A stretch of DNA of 64,000 bases, from the NCBI GenBank assembly GCA_050943935.1, contig JBMNQC010000005.1, positions 92,748 to 156,747 of the forward strand, in the 5' to 3' direction. Made by a program: the position numbers and the translations under genes. Positions 52,293 to 61,687 of the stretch are shown in pieces (position 1 is the stretch's first letter; each line of letters starts with the position of its first letter). Source of the DNA: Heteroscillospira sp050943935 (GTDB lineage: Bacteria; Bacillota; Clostridia; Oscillospirales; Oscillospiraceae). The notes under the pieces are model-generated. The model did no database searches. It saw only the letters and a program-made list of their open reading frames with translations, and had not been told where the DNA came from.

Positions 52293-53770
52293 CACGGATT
52301 GATGGAGTAGTTGGGAGCCTCCTTGGTAATGTAGATATCGTGGGGATGGCTCTCCTTAAGTCCCGCCGCGGTGATGCGCACGAAACGGCTTTGGGTGCGC
52401 AGAGCGTCGATATTGTGGCTGCCGCAGTAGCCCATACCGCTGCGCAGGCCGCCCAGCATCTGATAGATGGTGTCGGACACAGCTCCCTTGAAGGGCACAC
52501 GGCCCTCCACGCCCTCGGGCACCAGCTTCTTGTTGCCCTCCTGGAAGTAGCGGTCCTTGGAGCCGCAGGCCATGGCGCCCAGACTGCCCATGCCGCGGTA
52601 GACCTTGAACTGACGTCCCTGATAGATCTCGCTCTCTCCGGGGCTCTCCTCGCAGCCTGCCAGCAGGGAGCCAAGCATGACCACGCTGCCGCCTGCGGCA
52701 ATGGCCTTGACAATATCGCCGGAGTACTTGATGCCGCCGTCGGCAATTATGGGGATATTATAGCGGTTGGCCATCTCCGCGCACTCCAGAATAGCGGTGA
52801 TCTGGGGCACGCCGATACCGGCGACAACACGGGTGGTGCAGATACTTCCGGGTCCTATGCCCACCTTGACGCAGTCCACGCCGCGGCGAATGAGGTCCTC
52901 GGTGGCCTCAGCGGTGGCCACGTTGCCGGCCACAAGCTGAATATCGGGGTATTTGGCCTTGATGCGCTCAACGCACTTCATAATATTCTCAGAGTGGCCG
53001 TGGGCGCTGTCCAGCACCAGCACGTCAGCACCCGCGCCTATAAGGGCGCCGGCTCTGTCCATGACATCGCCTGTTACGCCGATAGCGGCGGCGCACAGCA
53101 GGCGGCCGCTGGCATCCTTGGCGCTGTTGGGATAAGTGAGGGCCTTCTCTATATCCTTAATGGTTATAAGTCCCTTCAGGTGGAAGCCCTCGTCCACTAT
53201 GGGGAGCTTTTCTATTTTATGCTTCAGGAGAATCTTCTTTGCTTCATCCAGAGTAGTTCCCTCTCGGCCGGTGACCAGGTGATCCTTGGTCATAGCGTCC
53301 TCGATCTTCTTGTTCATGTCCTCCTCGAACTTCATATCACGGTTGGTGATGATGCCGATGAGGCGCTTTTCGTCATCCACTATGGGGACGCCGGAAATGC
53401 GGAACTTTGCCATGAGCGCGTCGGCGTCGGCCAGAGTGTTGTCCTTACCCAGGGAGAAGGGGTTGGTGATAACTCCGTTCTCACTTCTCTTTACAACGTC
53501 AACCTGCTCAACCTGACGGTCGATGCTCATGTTTTTGTGGATAACGCCTATACCACCCTCGCGAGCCATGGCCACAGCCATTCTGGCCTCGGTGACGGTA
53601 TCCATTGCGGAGCTCATAAGGGGGATATTCAGGCGGATCTTGTTGGTGAGCCACGTACTTACGTCAATGTCGGCGGGCAACACATCGCTCTTGGCGGGCA
53701 CCAGCAGCACATCGTCAAAGGTCAGACCTTCGCCCATGAAGCGGTGGGCGTACTTGTTACTAATCTCCAT
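52292..53770 (-). CDS. guaB: Inosine-5'-monophosphate dehydrogenase
   Basis: Oxidises IMP to XMP, the committed step to GMP. The 492-residue protein has a TIM barrel interrupted by two CBS domains (about 95-215), the active-site Cys in GPGSICTTRV, and the flap motif EGVEGRVPFKG. AAGAGGTG is upstream of the ATG. No purine riboswitch was seen in the 36-bp gap before it. Confidence 0.97.
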   Translation of the reverse strand: MEISNKYAHRFMGEGLTFDDVLLVPAKSDVLPADIDVSTWLTNKIRLNIPLMSSAMDTVTEARMAVAMAREGGIGVIHKNMSIDRQVEQVDVVKRSENGVITNPFSLGKDNTLADADALMAKFRISGVPIVDDEKRLIGIITNRDMKFEEDMNKKIEDAMTKDHLVTGREGTTLDEAKKILLKHKIEKLPIVDEGFHLKGLITIKDIEKALTYPNSAKDASGRLLCAAAIGVTGDVMDRAGALIGAGADVLVLDSAHGHSENIMKCVERIKAKYPDIQLVAGNVATAEATEDLIRRGVDCVKVGIGPGSICTTRVVAGIGVPQITAILECAEMANRYNIPIIADGGIKYSGDIVKAIAAGGSVVMLGSLLAGCEESPGESEIYQGRQFKVYRGMGSLGAMACGSKDRYFQEGNKKLVPEGVEGRVPFKGAVSDTIYQMLGGLRSGMGYCGSHNIDALRTQSRFVRITAAGLKESHPHDIYITKEAPNYSINP

Positions 53771-53806
53771 ATAGCACCTCTTATAATCTGTATTTTTGCT
53801 ATTTTA

Positions 53807-54547
53807 CTACCGTTTTTCAGCGGTGTCAACAACGATTTCTTCATACCGGCAGACAGCGTCGAAAGCCGCTTTACCGTCAGCGTGTCTGCCGCACACGTAC
53901 ACGCGGCCGTCGGCTCCGGCGGTATAAAACTCCACTTTTTCGCCCACGCAGCACTCGGACAAATAGTCCACCTGCATAAGGCGGCAGAGCTTTTCGTTTC
54001 CCTCCCAGAAGCCTGTCATGTCGCACAACCAGTCCAGATATCTGGGGCTGGTAAGGTGCTGGTTTGCGTCGCAGTCGGAGTAGTGCACCGCGCGCTCGCC
54101 CGCAGGAGCCATATCTCCGCGCCATGCTGCCTTTTCCATAGCTTTTCCCAGCTGGGCCGGTTCATTCCAAAGCTCCGTGAGTTCGCTGAGGCGAAGTATT
54201 CTTCTCTCGAAAAACTCCACGGCAAAAAAGCTCAGCTCCGCGCGGGCCATAAGTTCTTCTCCGCACATAACCTCGGCGGTATAGTAAATGCGCACGCCCT
54301 TTTCCCGGCGGGGGGATACATTTACGGTGAGGGTATCGCCGTGGTTTATGGACTTAAACTGCTCCAGACGGAACTTGTCCACCATCCAGGCTCCGTTCTT
54401 TTCCTCCAGCAGACGCAGGCGGGGGATGCCGTCTTCATCCATCTGCAGCACCGTGTCGCCTATAAGTATGCGCGCCAGCTCTCCCGGAGAGAGGCGGCAC
54501 CAGTAATCAAGGTACATGGGGTCAACGCTGTGGGTATATTGTCTCAT
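53807..54547 (-). CDS. Acyl-ACP thioesterase
   Basis: Releases free fatty acids from acyl carrier protein. The 246-residue double hot-dog protein matches the bacterial FatA/FatB-like family, with SDCDANQHLTSPRYLDW in the second fold. Chain-length preference is unknown. The start overlaps the ogg stop by 4 bp. Confidence 0.88.
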   Translation of the reverse strand: MRQYTHSVDPMYLDYWCRLSPGELARILIGDTVLQMDEDGIPRLRLLEEKNGAWMVDKFRLEQFKSINHGDTLTVNVSPRREKGVRIYYTAEVMCGEELMARAELSFFAVEFFERRILRLSELTELWNEPAQLGKAMEKAAWRGDMAPAGERAVHYSDCDANQHLTSPRYLDWLCDMTGFWEGNEKLCRLMQVDYLSECCVGEKVEFYTAGADGRVYVCGRHADGKAAFDAVCRYEEIVVDTAEKR

Positions 54548-55383
54548 TTACTGTCTCCGCTTCTTGCGTAATAAAAAATATACTGCTGGGCAAGACCCGC
54601 CCAGGGGCCGAACACGGCGGGGTCGAAATCCTTGGGGAAATGCTCCTTCAGAGCGCGCTTCATCCACACGTCTATGGGAAAGGCCTCCATGCGGTGCAGG
54701 CCGAAGAGCATGAAGCAGTTTGCCACCTTCACGCCCACGCCCCGGAGGGACAGCACTTTTGCTCTGGCCTCCGTGCAGTCGAGCCCGTCCAGAGCCTCAA
54801 AGCTGAACTCCCCGCTTGCAACAGCTCTTGCAGCGGCAAGGATATATGGTGCCCGGTAGCCCGCCCGCAGCACAGCCAGATCATCCTCGGTCAGTACGGC
54901 TATGCGCTCCGGCGGAGGGAAGCTGTACCACACCTTTCCTCCATACTCTATAGGCTCGCCGAAGCTGCGGCACAGAGTCTCCACTATGCTTTTTATGCGG
55001 GGGATGTTGTTGCACTGGCTTATTATAAAGCTGCACAGCGCCTCCCACCTGTCCTGGCGCAGTATGCGTATGCCCCTGCCGAACTCAACGCAGCGGCGCA
55101 TATATTCGCCGCAGTCGAAGGCCGCGGAGGCACTCTCATAATCAGCGTCCAGGTCGAAATATTGCCGCCAGAAAGGCAGGTCGGACTCCGGGGCGTCTAT
55201 GTAAATTTCCTCATCCTCTCTCCACAGGTACAGGACTCTTCCTCCCGCCACGCCCGTATAATCGCCGTTCTCCCCCGCCGTCCAGCGGAAGCACTGGCCG
55301 CACTCAAAGGTTTTTTCAAGGTCCAGCTCCGAATGTGCGCACAGGCGCGTGCCGGAGCCGGCAGTCGTTTTATTTATATTCAT
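54544..55383 (-). CDS. OGG1-type 8-oxoguanine DNA glycosylase/lyase
   Basis: Removes 8-oxoguanine and nicks the strand. The 279-residue protein has the OGG N-terminal domain (TFECGQCFRW) and a helix-hairpin-helix-GPD segment with the catalytic Lys in LRGVGVKVANC and Asp in FPIDVWMK. The ATG at 55383 fits family length; a longer reading to 55440 would run through the promoter. The start lies only 6 nt after the -10 element, so the mRNA may be leaderless. Confidence 0.88.
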   Translation of the reverse strand: MNINKTTAGSGTRLCAHSELDLEKTFECGQCFRWTAGENGDYTGVAGGRVLYLWREDEEIYIDAPESDLPFWRQYFDLDADYESASAAFDCGEYMRRCVEFGRGIRILRQDRWEALCSFIISQCNNIPRIKSIVETLCRSFGEPIEYGGKVWYSFPPPERIAVLTEDDLAVLRAGYRAPYILAAARAVASGEFSFEALDGLDCTEARAKVLSLRGVGVKVANCFMLFGLHRMEAFPIDVWMKRALKEHFPKDFDPAVFGPWAGLAQQYIFYYARSGDSK

Positions 55384-55389
55384 GTTTCT

Positions 55390-55418
55390 ATTATAAACCG
55401 CCTTGCGGCAATCTTCAA
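55390..55418 (-). promoter_or_regulatory. Promoter abutting the OGG-type glycosylase start
   Basis: On the minus strand TTGAAG (55418-55413) and TATAAT (55395-55390) are 17 bp apart. Initiation would fall at about 55383-55385, on the start codon itself. Confidence 0.6.
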
Positions 55419-55466
55419 GCAAATTAAATCCCCATGGCATAAAGTATTTTTGTTGAATATGAGAAA

Positions 55467-55494
55467 GCCCCGCCGGAGAAAATTCCGTCGGGGC
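55467..55494 (-). terminator. Terminator of the rimP-ribF operon
   Basis: GCCCCGACGGA pairs with TCCGGCGGGGC on the minus strand, followed by TTTCTC, 7 nt after the ribF stop. Confidence 0.8.
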
Positions 55495-55500
55495 AGCATT

Positions 55501-56394
55501 TTATTTGTTTTCCGCAAAATATGCGCGGGCCGCGCTCTCATCCATGGCTATCTGGCTTTTGAGCGCATCTATGCTCTCAAACTCCCGCTCCGGGCGCAGG
55601 AAGGACATGAACTCCACCCTGACCCGTTTGCCGTAGAGATTGCCGGAATAGTCCAGTATATAGCTCTCCACAGATGGCTCCGTGCCGTGGTTCACCGTTG
55701 GACGCACGCCCACGTTTGTAACGGCTATGTGTCTCTCACCCTCAAAATACACCTTTGTGGCATATACGCCGAACCTAGGCACTATAACGTGCTCCGGCAC
55801 GCGCATATTTATGGTGGGCGTACCCATACGCCGCCCCAGCTTATAGCCGTAGCGGACAATATCCGTCAGCTCATGGGGATGGCCCAGCAGCTCATTTGCC
55901 TCGGCTATTTTGCCGTCCTGCACCAGAGTTCGGATGCGAGTGGAGCTTATGACCATGCCGTGCAGCTTCACCGGTGGGATAACATCGCAGCCCATGCCGT
56001 TTTCAGCGCAGTACTCCCGCAGTCTCGCGGCGTCACCCTCGCCCCGGAAGCCAAAATGGAAATCGTGTCCCACTACCAGATGCACCGCACCAAGCTCACA
56101 GCGAAGAGAGTCCAGAAAGCCATACCACGGCATATGCATGACTTCCTCGCTGAAGTGTATGAACATGACGTTCTCCACTCCAAACAGGCGGCGGATGATT
56201 TCGGCGCGCTCGTCGCTGTTTGTGAGCAGAGGCACCTCTCTGCCGCACACATAGGTGTCCGGATGGGTGTCAAATGTGAGCACCGTTGGCTCGGCCCCGT
56301 ATTCCGCTGCGCGGTTTATGGTCATTCTTATCAATTCGGCGTGGCCGCGGTGCAGCCCGTCGAAGAATCCGAGAGCAATCACAGTTTTATTCAT
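55501..56394 (-). CDS. ribF: Riboflavin kinase / FAD synthetase
   Basis: Makes FMN from riboflavin, then FAD. The 297-residue protein has an N-terminal adenylyltransferase domain (GFFDGLHRGH, ISSTRIR) and a C-terminal kinase domain (RMGTPTINM, VTNVGVRPT). It is the last gene of the translation operon, next to truB as in Bacillus. GAGGTTG precedes the ATG. Confidence 0.96.
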   Translation of the reverse strand: MNKTVIALGFFDGLHRGHAELIRMTINRAAEYGAEPTVLTFDTHPDTYVCGREVPLLTNSDERAEIIRRLFGVENVMFIHFSEEVMHMPWYGFLDSLRCELGAVHLVVGHDFHFGFRGEGDAARLREYCAENGMGCDVIPPVKLHGMVISSTRIRTLVQDGKIAEANELLGHPHELTDIVRYGYKLGRRMGTPTINMRVPEHVIVPRFGVYATKVYFEGERHIAVTNVGVRPTVNHGTEPSVESYILDYSGNLYGKRVRVEFMSFLRPEREFESIDALKSQIAMDESAARAYFAENK

Positions 56395-56403
56395 ATCGCA
56401 ACC

Positions 56404-57270
56404 TCAGAAAAAATTCTTGATACTGCACATACGGCCCTGAGCGCAGCGGGCCAGCATGAGAAAATCTCCGCTTTGTGACAGCACACGGTAATCGCCCTCC
56501 GGAGCGTCCGTATCGAAGGGACAGCCGTTGCGCACCAGGCGCTCCTGCCCCAGCGAAGCCGTGTATGCCGTCCATGCGGAAAACAGGCTGTCCACAGGCA
56601 GCAGCAGCTCCTCAGCCCTGCCCTCCCCGGCCAGAGCGCATATCTCCTCCACCGTGCTGGCCTGACCGACGTTGAAAGCTCCCGCTTCCGTGCGCCGGAG
56701 GCTGGACATTGCGCCGCCGCAGTCCAGGGCTGCTCCTATGTCGGCGCAGAGGGCGCGGATGTAGGTGCCCTTGGAGCAGGTGACGTCCAGCACAGTCTCG
56801 TCCCCCTCCAGAGGGGCTATGCGTTCAAGGGCGTGGATGGTGATTTTGCGGCTGCTGCGCTCTATCTCCTGGCCCTTGCGGGCCATTTTATACAGGCGCA
56901 CACCGTCTATTTTGATGGCGGAGTACATGGGGGGTATCTGGTCTATCTCACCCCGGAAAGCCTCCAGAGTCCTGTCCAGCTTCTCCTGAGAGACGTCTAC
57001 AGGCTTCTTCGTCAGGATATTTCCGGTGGTGTCCTGGGTGTCGGTCTCCACACCGAGGCGCAGACCGGCTATGTAGCGCTTTTTGTCGGCCTCGGCAAAC
57101 TCCACGGCCTTGGTGGCCCGGCCCACGAACACCACCAGCAGCCCGGTGGCCATGGGGTCCAGAGTTCCGGCGTGGCCTATACGGCGCTCGTGCAGGGCGC
57201 CGCGGAGCTTGGCGACCACATCGTGGCTGGTCCAGCCCTGGGGCTTGTCCACAAGAAGGATGCCGTTCAT
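56404..57270 (-). CDS. truB: tRNA pseudouridine-55 synthase
   Basis: Forms pseudouridine-55 in the tRNA T-loop. The 288-residue protein begins MNGILLVDKPQGWTSHDVV and has the catalytic Asp in GHAGTLDPMATGLL. The ATG at 57270 overlaps the nrnA stop as ATGA; one at 57279 has a ribosome site placed too close. Confidence 0.95.
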   Translation of the reverse strand: MNGILLVDKPQGWTSHDVVAKLRGALHERRIGHAGTLDPMATGLLVVFVGRATKAVEFAEADKKRYIAGLRLGVETDTQDTTGNILTKKPVDVSQEKLDRTLEAFRGEIDQIPPMYSAIKIDGVRLYKMARKGQEIERSSRKITIHALERIAPLEGDETVLDVTCSKGTYIRALCADIGAALDCGGAMSSLRRTEAGAFNVGQASTVEEICALAGEGRAEELLLPVDSLFSAWTAYTASLGQERLVRNGCPFDTDAPEGDYRVLSQSGDFLMLARCAQGRMCSIKNFF

Positions 57271-58217
57271 TCCGTCCATGCCTCGTTTATGGCGGCAACC
57301 AGCCTGTCTCTGGCCTCCTCGGGAGAGCAGTCCATGGCGCAGCCCGCGGCCATGGGGTGTCCGCCGCCGCCGAACAGGGCGCAGACCCGGCTGGCGTTTA
57401 CCTCGGTGTTGCTGCGCAGGGAAATTTTGCAGCCTCCGTCCTCTTTCTCACGGATGGTGGCGCTGCACCGGCTGCCCTCCATGCGTCCGGCCAGGGAGGC
57501 CAGGTCGTCGCAGTCGTTTTCCGTGGCTCCGGCGCGCTCCATCATGTCCAGAGTGATGACCGCCACATTTATCTTGCCGTCCCGGTAGCGGCGCATACCG
57601 GAGTATATCATGCCCTCCAGCTTCATTCGGGCCTCGGACATGGTGCGGAACAGTATCTTGTTCAGGTCGCCGTAATCCGCTCCGGCCTCCATCACCTCCG
57701 CGGCGGCCCTGTGGGTATTGGCCGTGGTATTGCGGTAGAGGAAGCAGCCGGTATCCGTGGAGATGGCTATATACAGCAGGTCGGCTGTCGCCTTATCCAG
57801 GCCGCAGCCCAGCTCCCTGGCAAGCTCCAGGATTATCTCGCCGCAGGCGGCACGCTCGGGCTTAACCAGAGTCCTCCCGGCATAGAAGCTGTTGGATCCA
57901 TGGTGGTCTATACACAGGGCTATCTCCTCACCCTCGTAGCCTATGGGATACATGGTCTCGGCGGCCAGGTCAACAGCCACGCGTACCTGCGGAACATAGT
58001 CCTCCGGGGCTATAAGCTCTCCCACAAAAACATTGTATTTTGCCGTTATGTCGGGGTTTGGCATGAGATAGGCCGTTTTGCCCATGCGGCGCAGCAGCAG
58101 GCACAATGCGCCCGCGCTGCCCAGCGTGTCTCCGTCCGGACGGCGGTGGGTGAGCAGCAGATAATTATCATGGGCGCGGAGAAAATCCGCGCACTTCTTT
58201 ACGCTGATGCTATTCAT
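57267..58217 (-). CDS. nrnA: Bifunctional oligoribonuclease / PAP phosphatase NrnA
   Basis: DHH-family enzyme that degrades nano-RNA and pAp. The 316-residue protein has HRRPDGDTLGS, the DHH motif in CIDHHGSN, and a C-terminal DHHA1 domain with GGGGHPMAAGC. The ATG at 58217 overlaps the rbfA stop region. In Firmicutes it replaces Orn. Confidence 0.93.
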   Translation of the reverse strand: MNSISVKKCADFLRAHDNYLLLTHRRPDGDTLGSAGALCLLLRRMGKTAYLMPNPDITAKYNVFVGELIAPEDYVPQVRVAVDLAAETMYPIGYEGEEIALCIDHHGSNSFYAGRTLVKPERAACGEIILELARELGCGLDKATADLLYIAISTDTGCFLYRNTTANTHRAAAEVMEAGADYGDLNKILFRTMSEARMKLEGMIYSGMRRYRDGKINVAVITLDMMERAGATENDCDDLASLAGRMEGSRCSATIREKEDGGCKISLRSNTEVNASRVCALFGGGGHPMAAGCAMDCSPEEARDRLVAAINEAWTE

Positions 58218-58566
58218 CCCTGTCGCCCTCATTCAGCTGACTGATTATATTGTTTATATGACTGCCGTACTCTATGGAGCGGTCAAGCTCGAATATCAGC
58301 TCGGGGGTATAGCGCAGCTTCACGCTGCCGCTCAGCTCACGGCGGATATAGCCCGCGGCGGAGCGCAGCCCCTTGATAAAATCCTTTTCGTTGCATTCGC
58401 CCAGAACGCTCACAAACACCTTGCAGTAGCGCAGGTCTCCGGTGGTGTCCACGCGGGTGATGCTTATAAGGCCCTGGTTCACCCTGGGGTCCTTTATGGA
58501 GCGCAGTATGCCGCTTAGGGCAAACTGGATATCGTCGTTTATACGCTGAAGTTTATTGGATGCCAT
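58210..58566 (-). CDS. rbfA: Ribosome-binding factor A
   Basis: 30S maturation factor acting on 16S rRNA helix 1. The 118-residue KH-like protein has RINDDIQFALSGIL and LRYTPELIFELDRSIEYG. It follows infB after a terminator hairpin, so its transcription depends on readthrough. AAAGGATGG lies before the ATG. Confidence 0.95.
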   Translation of the reverse strand: MASNKLQRINDDIQFALSGILRSIKDPRVNQGLISITRVDTTGDLRYCKVFVSVLGECNEKDFIKGLRSAAGYIRRELSGSVKLRYTPELIFELDRSIEYGSHINNIISQLNEGDRDE

Positions 58567-58589
58567 ACTTATCCATCCTTTCGGTGAAT

Positions 58590-58625
58590 TTCAAAAAACG
58601 GGCGCCGGATAAGCGCCCGTTTTGG
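58590..58625 (-). terminator. Terminator-like hairpin between infB and rbfA
   Basis: AAAACGGGCGC pairs with GCGCCCGTTTTTT, loop of 7-8 nt, between infB and rbfA. It could partly uncouple the upstream and downstream halves of the operon. Confidence 0.8.
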
Positions 58626-58626
58626 T

Positions 58627-60978
58627 TTATGCCTTGATTTCTTCCATAACAAAGCACTCTATGATATCGCCTTCCTTGATATCATTGAACTTTTCGACCT
58701 GCATACCGCACTCGTAGCCCTGGTTGACTTCCTTTACGTCGTCCTTGAAGCGGCGCAGGGAGGCCAGGCTGCCCTCGTGGATAACGATATTGTCGCGGTT
58801 CACGCGAACCTGGCAGTTGCGCATGATCTTGCCGTCCACCACATAGCAGCCGCAGACGGTGCCAACCTTGGAGACCTTGTAAACCTGGCGCACCTCGGCA
58901 TGTCCGATGATGACCTCCTCGAACTGGGGAGCCAGCAGGCCCTTCATTGCGGCCTCAATCTCGTTTATGCAGTCGTAGATGACGCGGTACATACGCATAT
59001 CCACATTGTTGCGCATGGCGTTGTCACGGGCGGCGTTGTCCGGACGGACATTGAAGCCCACAATGATGGCGCCGGAGGTGGCGGCCAGCATAACGTCGGA
59101 CTCATTTATGGCGCCCACACCGGAGTGTATAACGCGCACGCGCACCTCGTCGTTGGAGAGCTTCTCCAGGCTGGTTTTCACAGCCTCGGCGCTGCCCTGA
59201 ACGTCGGCCTTCACGATGATGTTCAGGTCCTTTATCTCGCCGGCGTCTATCTGGGCGAAGAGATCCTTCAGGGAGACCTTCTTGGCCACTCCCAGAGTCT
59301 CGTTCTTCTTGTTCTGCTTACGCTCCTCAACCAGCTCACGGGCCATGCGCTCATCCTGAACGGCGTTGAACACGTCGCCCGCGCAGGGTACCTCGGACAT
59401 ACCGGTGATCTCCACGGGGATGGAGGGTCCGGCTGTCTCAACACGCTCACCCTTGTCGCTGGTCATAACGCGGACACGGCCCACGGCGGTGCCGGCTATG
59501 ATGATATCGCCCTGCTTGAGAGTGCCGTTCTGCACCAGAACAGTCATGATGGGGCCGCGGCCCTTGTCAAGCCGCGCCTCGATAACGGTGCCGCGGGCGG
59601 AGCGGTTGGGGTTGGCCTTCAGCTCCTGCACCTCGGCCAGGAGAACCAGGTTCTCCAGCAGGTTGTCTATGCCCATGCCGGTCTTGGCGGAGATGGGGCA
59701 GATTATTGTCTCGCCGCCCCACTCCTCGGGCACCAGCTCATACTCGGTGAGCTGCTGCTTGATGCGGTCGGGGTTGGCGGTGGGCTTATCCATTTTGTTC
59801 ACGGCCACGACTATGGGGATGCCGGCGGCCTTGGCGTGGTTTATAGACTCAACGGTCTGAGGCATGATACCGTCGTCGGCGGCAACCACCAGGATGGCGA
59901 TATCGGTGACCATAGCGCCGCGGGCGCGCATGGAGGTGAAGGCCTCATGGCCGGGGGTGTCCAGGAAGGTGATGGGGCTGCCGTTTACCTCTACGCGGTA
60001 AGCGCCTATGTGCTGGGTTATGCCTCCGGCCTCGCCGGAAGCGACGCTGGCGCTGCGGATATAGTCCAGCAGGCTGGTCTTGCCGTGGTCGACGTGTCCC
60101 ATGACCACAACGACAGGGGCGCGGGACACCAGATCCTCGGGCTTATCCTCATGGTCGTCAATGAGGCGCTCCTCAACGGTGACAACAACCTCTTTCTCAA
60201 CTTTGCAGCCCAGCTCCATGGCCACCAGAGCGGCGGTGTCATAGTCGATTATCTCGGAGACAGACGCGAACACGCCCAGCTTGACAAGCTGCTTTATGAC
60301 CTCGGCGGCGCTCTTCTTCATGCGGCTGGCCAGCTCGCCCACGCTTATCTCGTCGGGGATGGACACGCGGACAGGGGCCTTCTTGGCCAGCTCAAAGAAC
60401 TGACGCTGCTGGCGCTCGCGCTCTTCCTGGCGGCGCTTTGCACCCATATTCTGTGCCTGCTGACGGGCTTTATTCTTGTTGGTGAACTTCTCCTTGCCGC
60501 CGCGGACGTTCTGAGCCTTCTCACCGGCCAGGTTGTCGAACTTCTCGTCGTACTTGTCCAGGTTGGTAGCGGCGCTGCCGCGGGTATCTATAACGCGCTT
60601 TTCGGGTACGCGCTTGGGCGCGGCCTGCTGATTCTGAGGCTTTTTCACCTGCTGCTGAGCGGCGGGTGCGCCGTGGGGCTTCTGGGCGGCGGGCGCGCTC
60701 TGCTGTGCGGGCGCGGCCTGCTTTGCCTCGGGCTTTTTCTCCTGCGCAGGCTTATCTTCCTTCTTCTCAGCCTTGGCGGGCACGGCAAACACCTCAGCCA
60801 GGTCGGCGACCTGGTTGTGCTGGGTGAGATACTCAAATATCAGGTCCAGCTCGTTCTCTTCCAGGACCTGCATGTGATTTTTGGGTGTGGTGGCGTAATC
60901 CGTGAGAATCTGGGTAACGGTCTTGGAGGTCATTTTGAAATCCTTGGCCACCTCATGGACTCTGTATTTATTTATCAT
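58627..60978 (-). CDS. infB: Translation initiation factor IF-2
   Basis: GTPase that brings fMet-tRNA to the 30S subunit. The 783-residue protein has an N-terminal IF2N helix, a low-complexity Ala/Gln/Lys/Pro linker (about 90-150), the G domain with GHVDHGKTSLL, DTPGHEAF and NKMDKP, and domains II-IV. RBS GAGGAGG. The start overlaps the L7Ae-like gene by 4 bp. Confidence 0.97.
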   Translation of the reverse strand: MINKYRVHEVAKDFKMTSKTVTQILTDYATTPKNHMQVLEENELDLIFEYLTQHNQVADLAEVFAVPAKAEKKEDKPAQEKKPEAKQAAPAQQSAPAAQKPHGAPAAQQQVKKPQNQQAAPKRVPEKRVIDTRGSAATNLDKYDEKFDNLAGEKAQNVRGGKEKFTNKNKARQQAQNMGAKRRQEERERQQRQFFELAKKAPVRVSIPDEISVGELASRMKKSAAEVIKQLVKLGVFASVSEIIDYDTAALVAMELGCKVEKEVVVTVEERLIDDHEDKPEDLVSRAPVVVVMGHVDHGKTSLLDYIRSASVASGEAGGITQHIGAYRVEVNGSPITFLDTPGHEAFTSMRARGAMVTDIAILVVAADDGIMPQTVESINHAKAAGIPIVVAVNKMDKPTANPDRIKQQLTEYELVPEEWGGETIICPISAKTGMGIDNLLENLVLLAEVQELKANPNRSARGTVIEARLDKGRGPIMTVLVQNGTLKQGDIIIAGTAVGRVRVMTSDKGERVETAGPSIPVEITGMSEVPCAGDVFNAVQDERMARELVEERKQNKKNETLGVAKKVSLKDLFAQIDAGEIKDLNIIVKADVQGSAEAVKTSLEKLSNDEVRVRVIHSGVGAINESDVMLAATSGAIIVGFNVRPDNAARDNAMRNNVDMRMYRVIYDCINEIEAAMKGLLAPQFEEVIIGHAEVRQVYKVSKVGTVCGCYVVDGKIMRNCQVRVNRDNIVIHEGSLASLRRFKDDVKEVNQGYECGMQVEKFNDIKEGDIIECFVMEEIKA

Positions 60979-61403
60979 ACATTTTTCCTCCTCTTGCCAA
61001 ACTTTTTGTTCATCTCGTGCTTCTTTGCCTCCTGCCGTCGCTGGGCGGCTCTCTCCTTCATCTGAGAGACCTGCTCAAGCACCTCGGCGTATTCCTCGCC
61101 GTCCCCGGCGAGCGCCTTGACAAAGCTGTGGGCAAAGCCGATATCTGTAAAGGCCGCCATGGAGCAGCCGTTTTTTCCCGTCTCTGCGGAAATCTCGTCC
61201 TTGGTAAACGGCAGGGTGACGCACGGCGTGTTTTTCCCCTGGAGGAAGCCCTCGGCCCGGTGCCGGGCGTTCTCGCTGGCGTCTGAAGCCAGCAGTACGA
61301 GCTTTGCCTTGCCCCAGCGCAGGGCGGCGCCGGTATTCTCCTCGCCTATTTCCAGCAGGCCGGCCTTTCTCGCCAGCCCCAGATAACTGAGCGCTTTATT
61401 CAT
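60975..61403 (-). CDS. L7Ae-family ribosomal/RNA-binding protein (YlxQ-type)
   Basis: A 142-residue kink-turn-type RNA-binding protein with GLARKAGLLEIGEENTG and LVLLASDASENA. Members between rnpM and infB are called YlxQ; the role is not well defined. The C-terminal 40 residues are a basic extension. The ATG at 61403 has GGGAG upstream and overlaps rnpM. Confidence 0.9.
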   Translation of the reverse strand: MNKALSYLGLARKAGLLEIGEENTGAALRWGKAKLVLLASDASENARHRAEGFLQGKNTPCVTLPFTKDEISAETGKNGCSMAAFTDIGFAHSFVKALAGDGEEYAEVLEQVSQMKERAAQRRQEAKKHEMNKKFGKRRKNV

Positions 61404-61668
61404 CGTCTCCCGCCTCCATCTGCTCTCTGAGCACTGCGTAGACCTCGGCCGGAATGGCTGTGTCAAAGGCCCGCTCCAGCGCCCGGGCTTTTATGGCCCG
61501 CTCCAGACATTGTGTGCTGCGGCACACATAAGCGCCTCTGCCGGGGGCCTTGCCGCGGAAATCCAGAGATATGGAACCGTCCGGTGCGCGCACCACGCGG
61601 ATAAGCTCGCGCTTGGGCTTCATCTCACGGCAGCCCGTGCACTGACGCATTGGTATTTTTTTCGGCAC
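61396..61668 (-). CDS. rnpM: RNase P modulator RnpM (YlxR)
   Basis: A 90-residue basic protein with the YlxR pattern RQCTGCREMKPKRELIRVV and GRGAYVC. YlxR was recently shown to bind RNase P RNA in Bacillus. The best start is GTG at 61668, 8 nt after AAGGAGG; the GTG at 61677 is part of that site. Confidence 0.92.
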   Translation of the reverse strand: MPKKIPMRQCTGCREMKPKRELIRVVRAPDGSISLDFRGKAPGRGAYVCRSTQCLERAIKARALERAFDTAIPAEVYAVLREQMEAGDDE

Positions 61669-61687
61669 TACGGCCACCTCCTTAAAT

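Noticed and set aside
58777..61065. Plus-strand frame of 762 codons opposite infB
   Set aside because: Antisense shadow of the infB coding sequence; composition biased to His, Gly, Leu and no domain.
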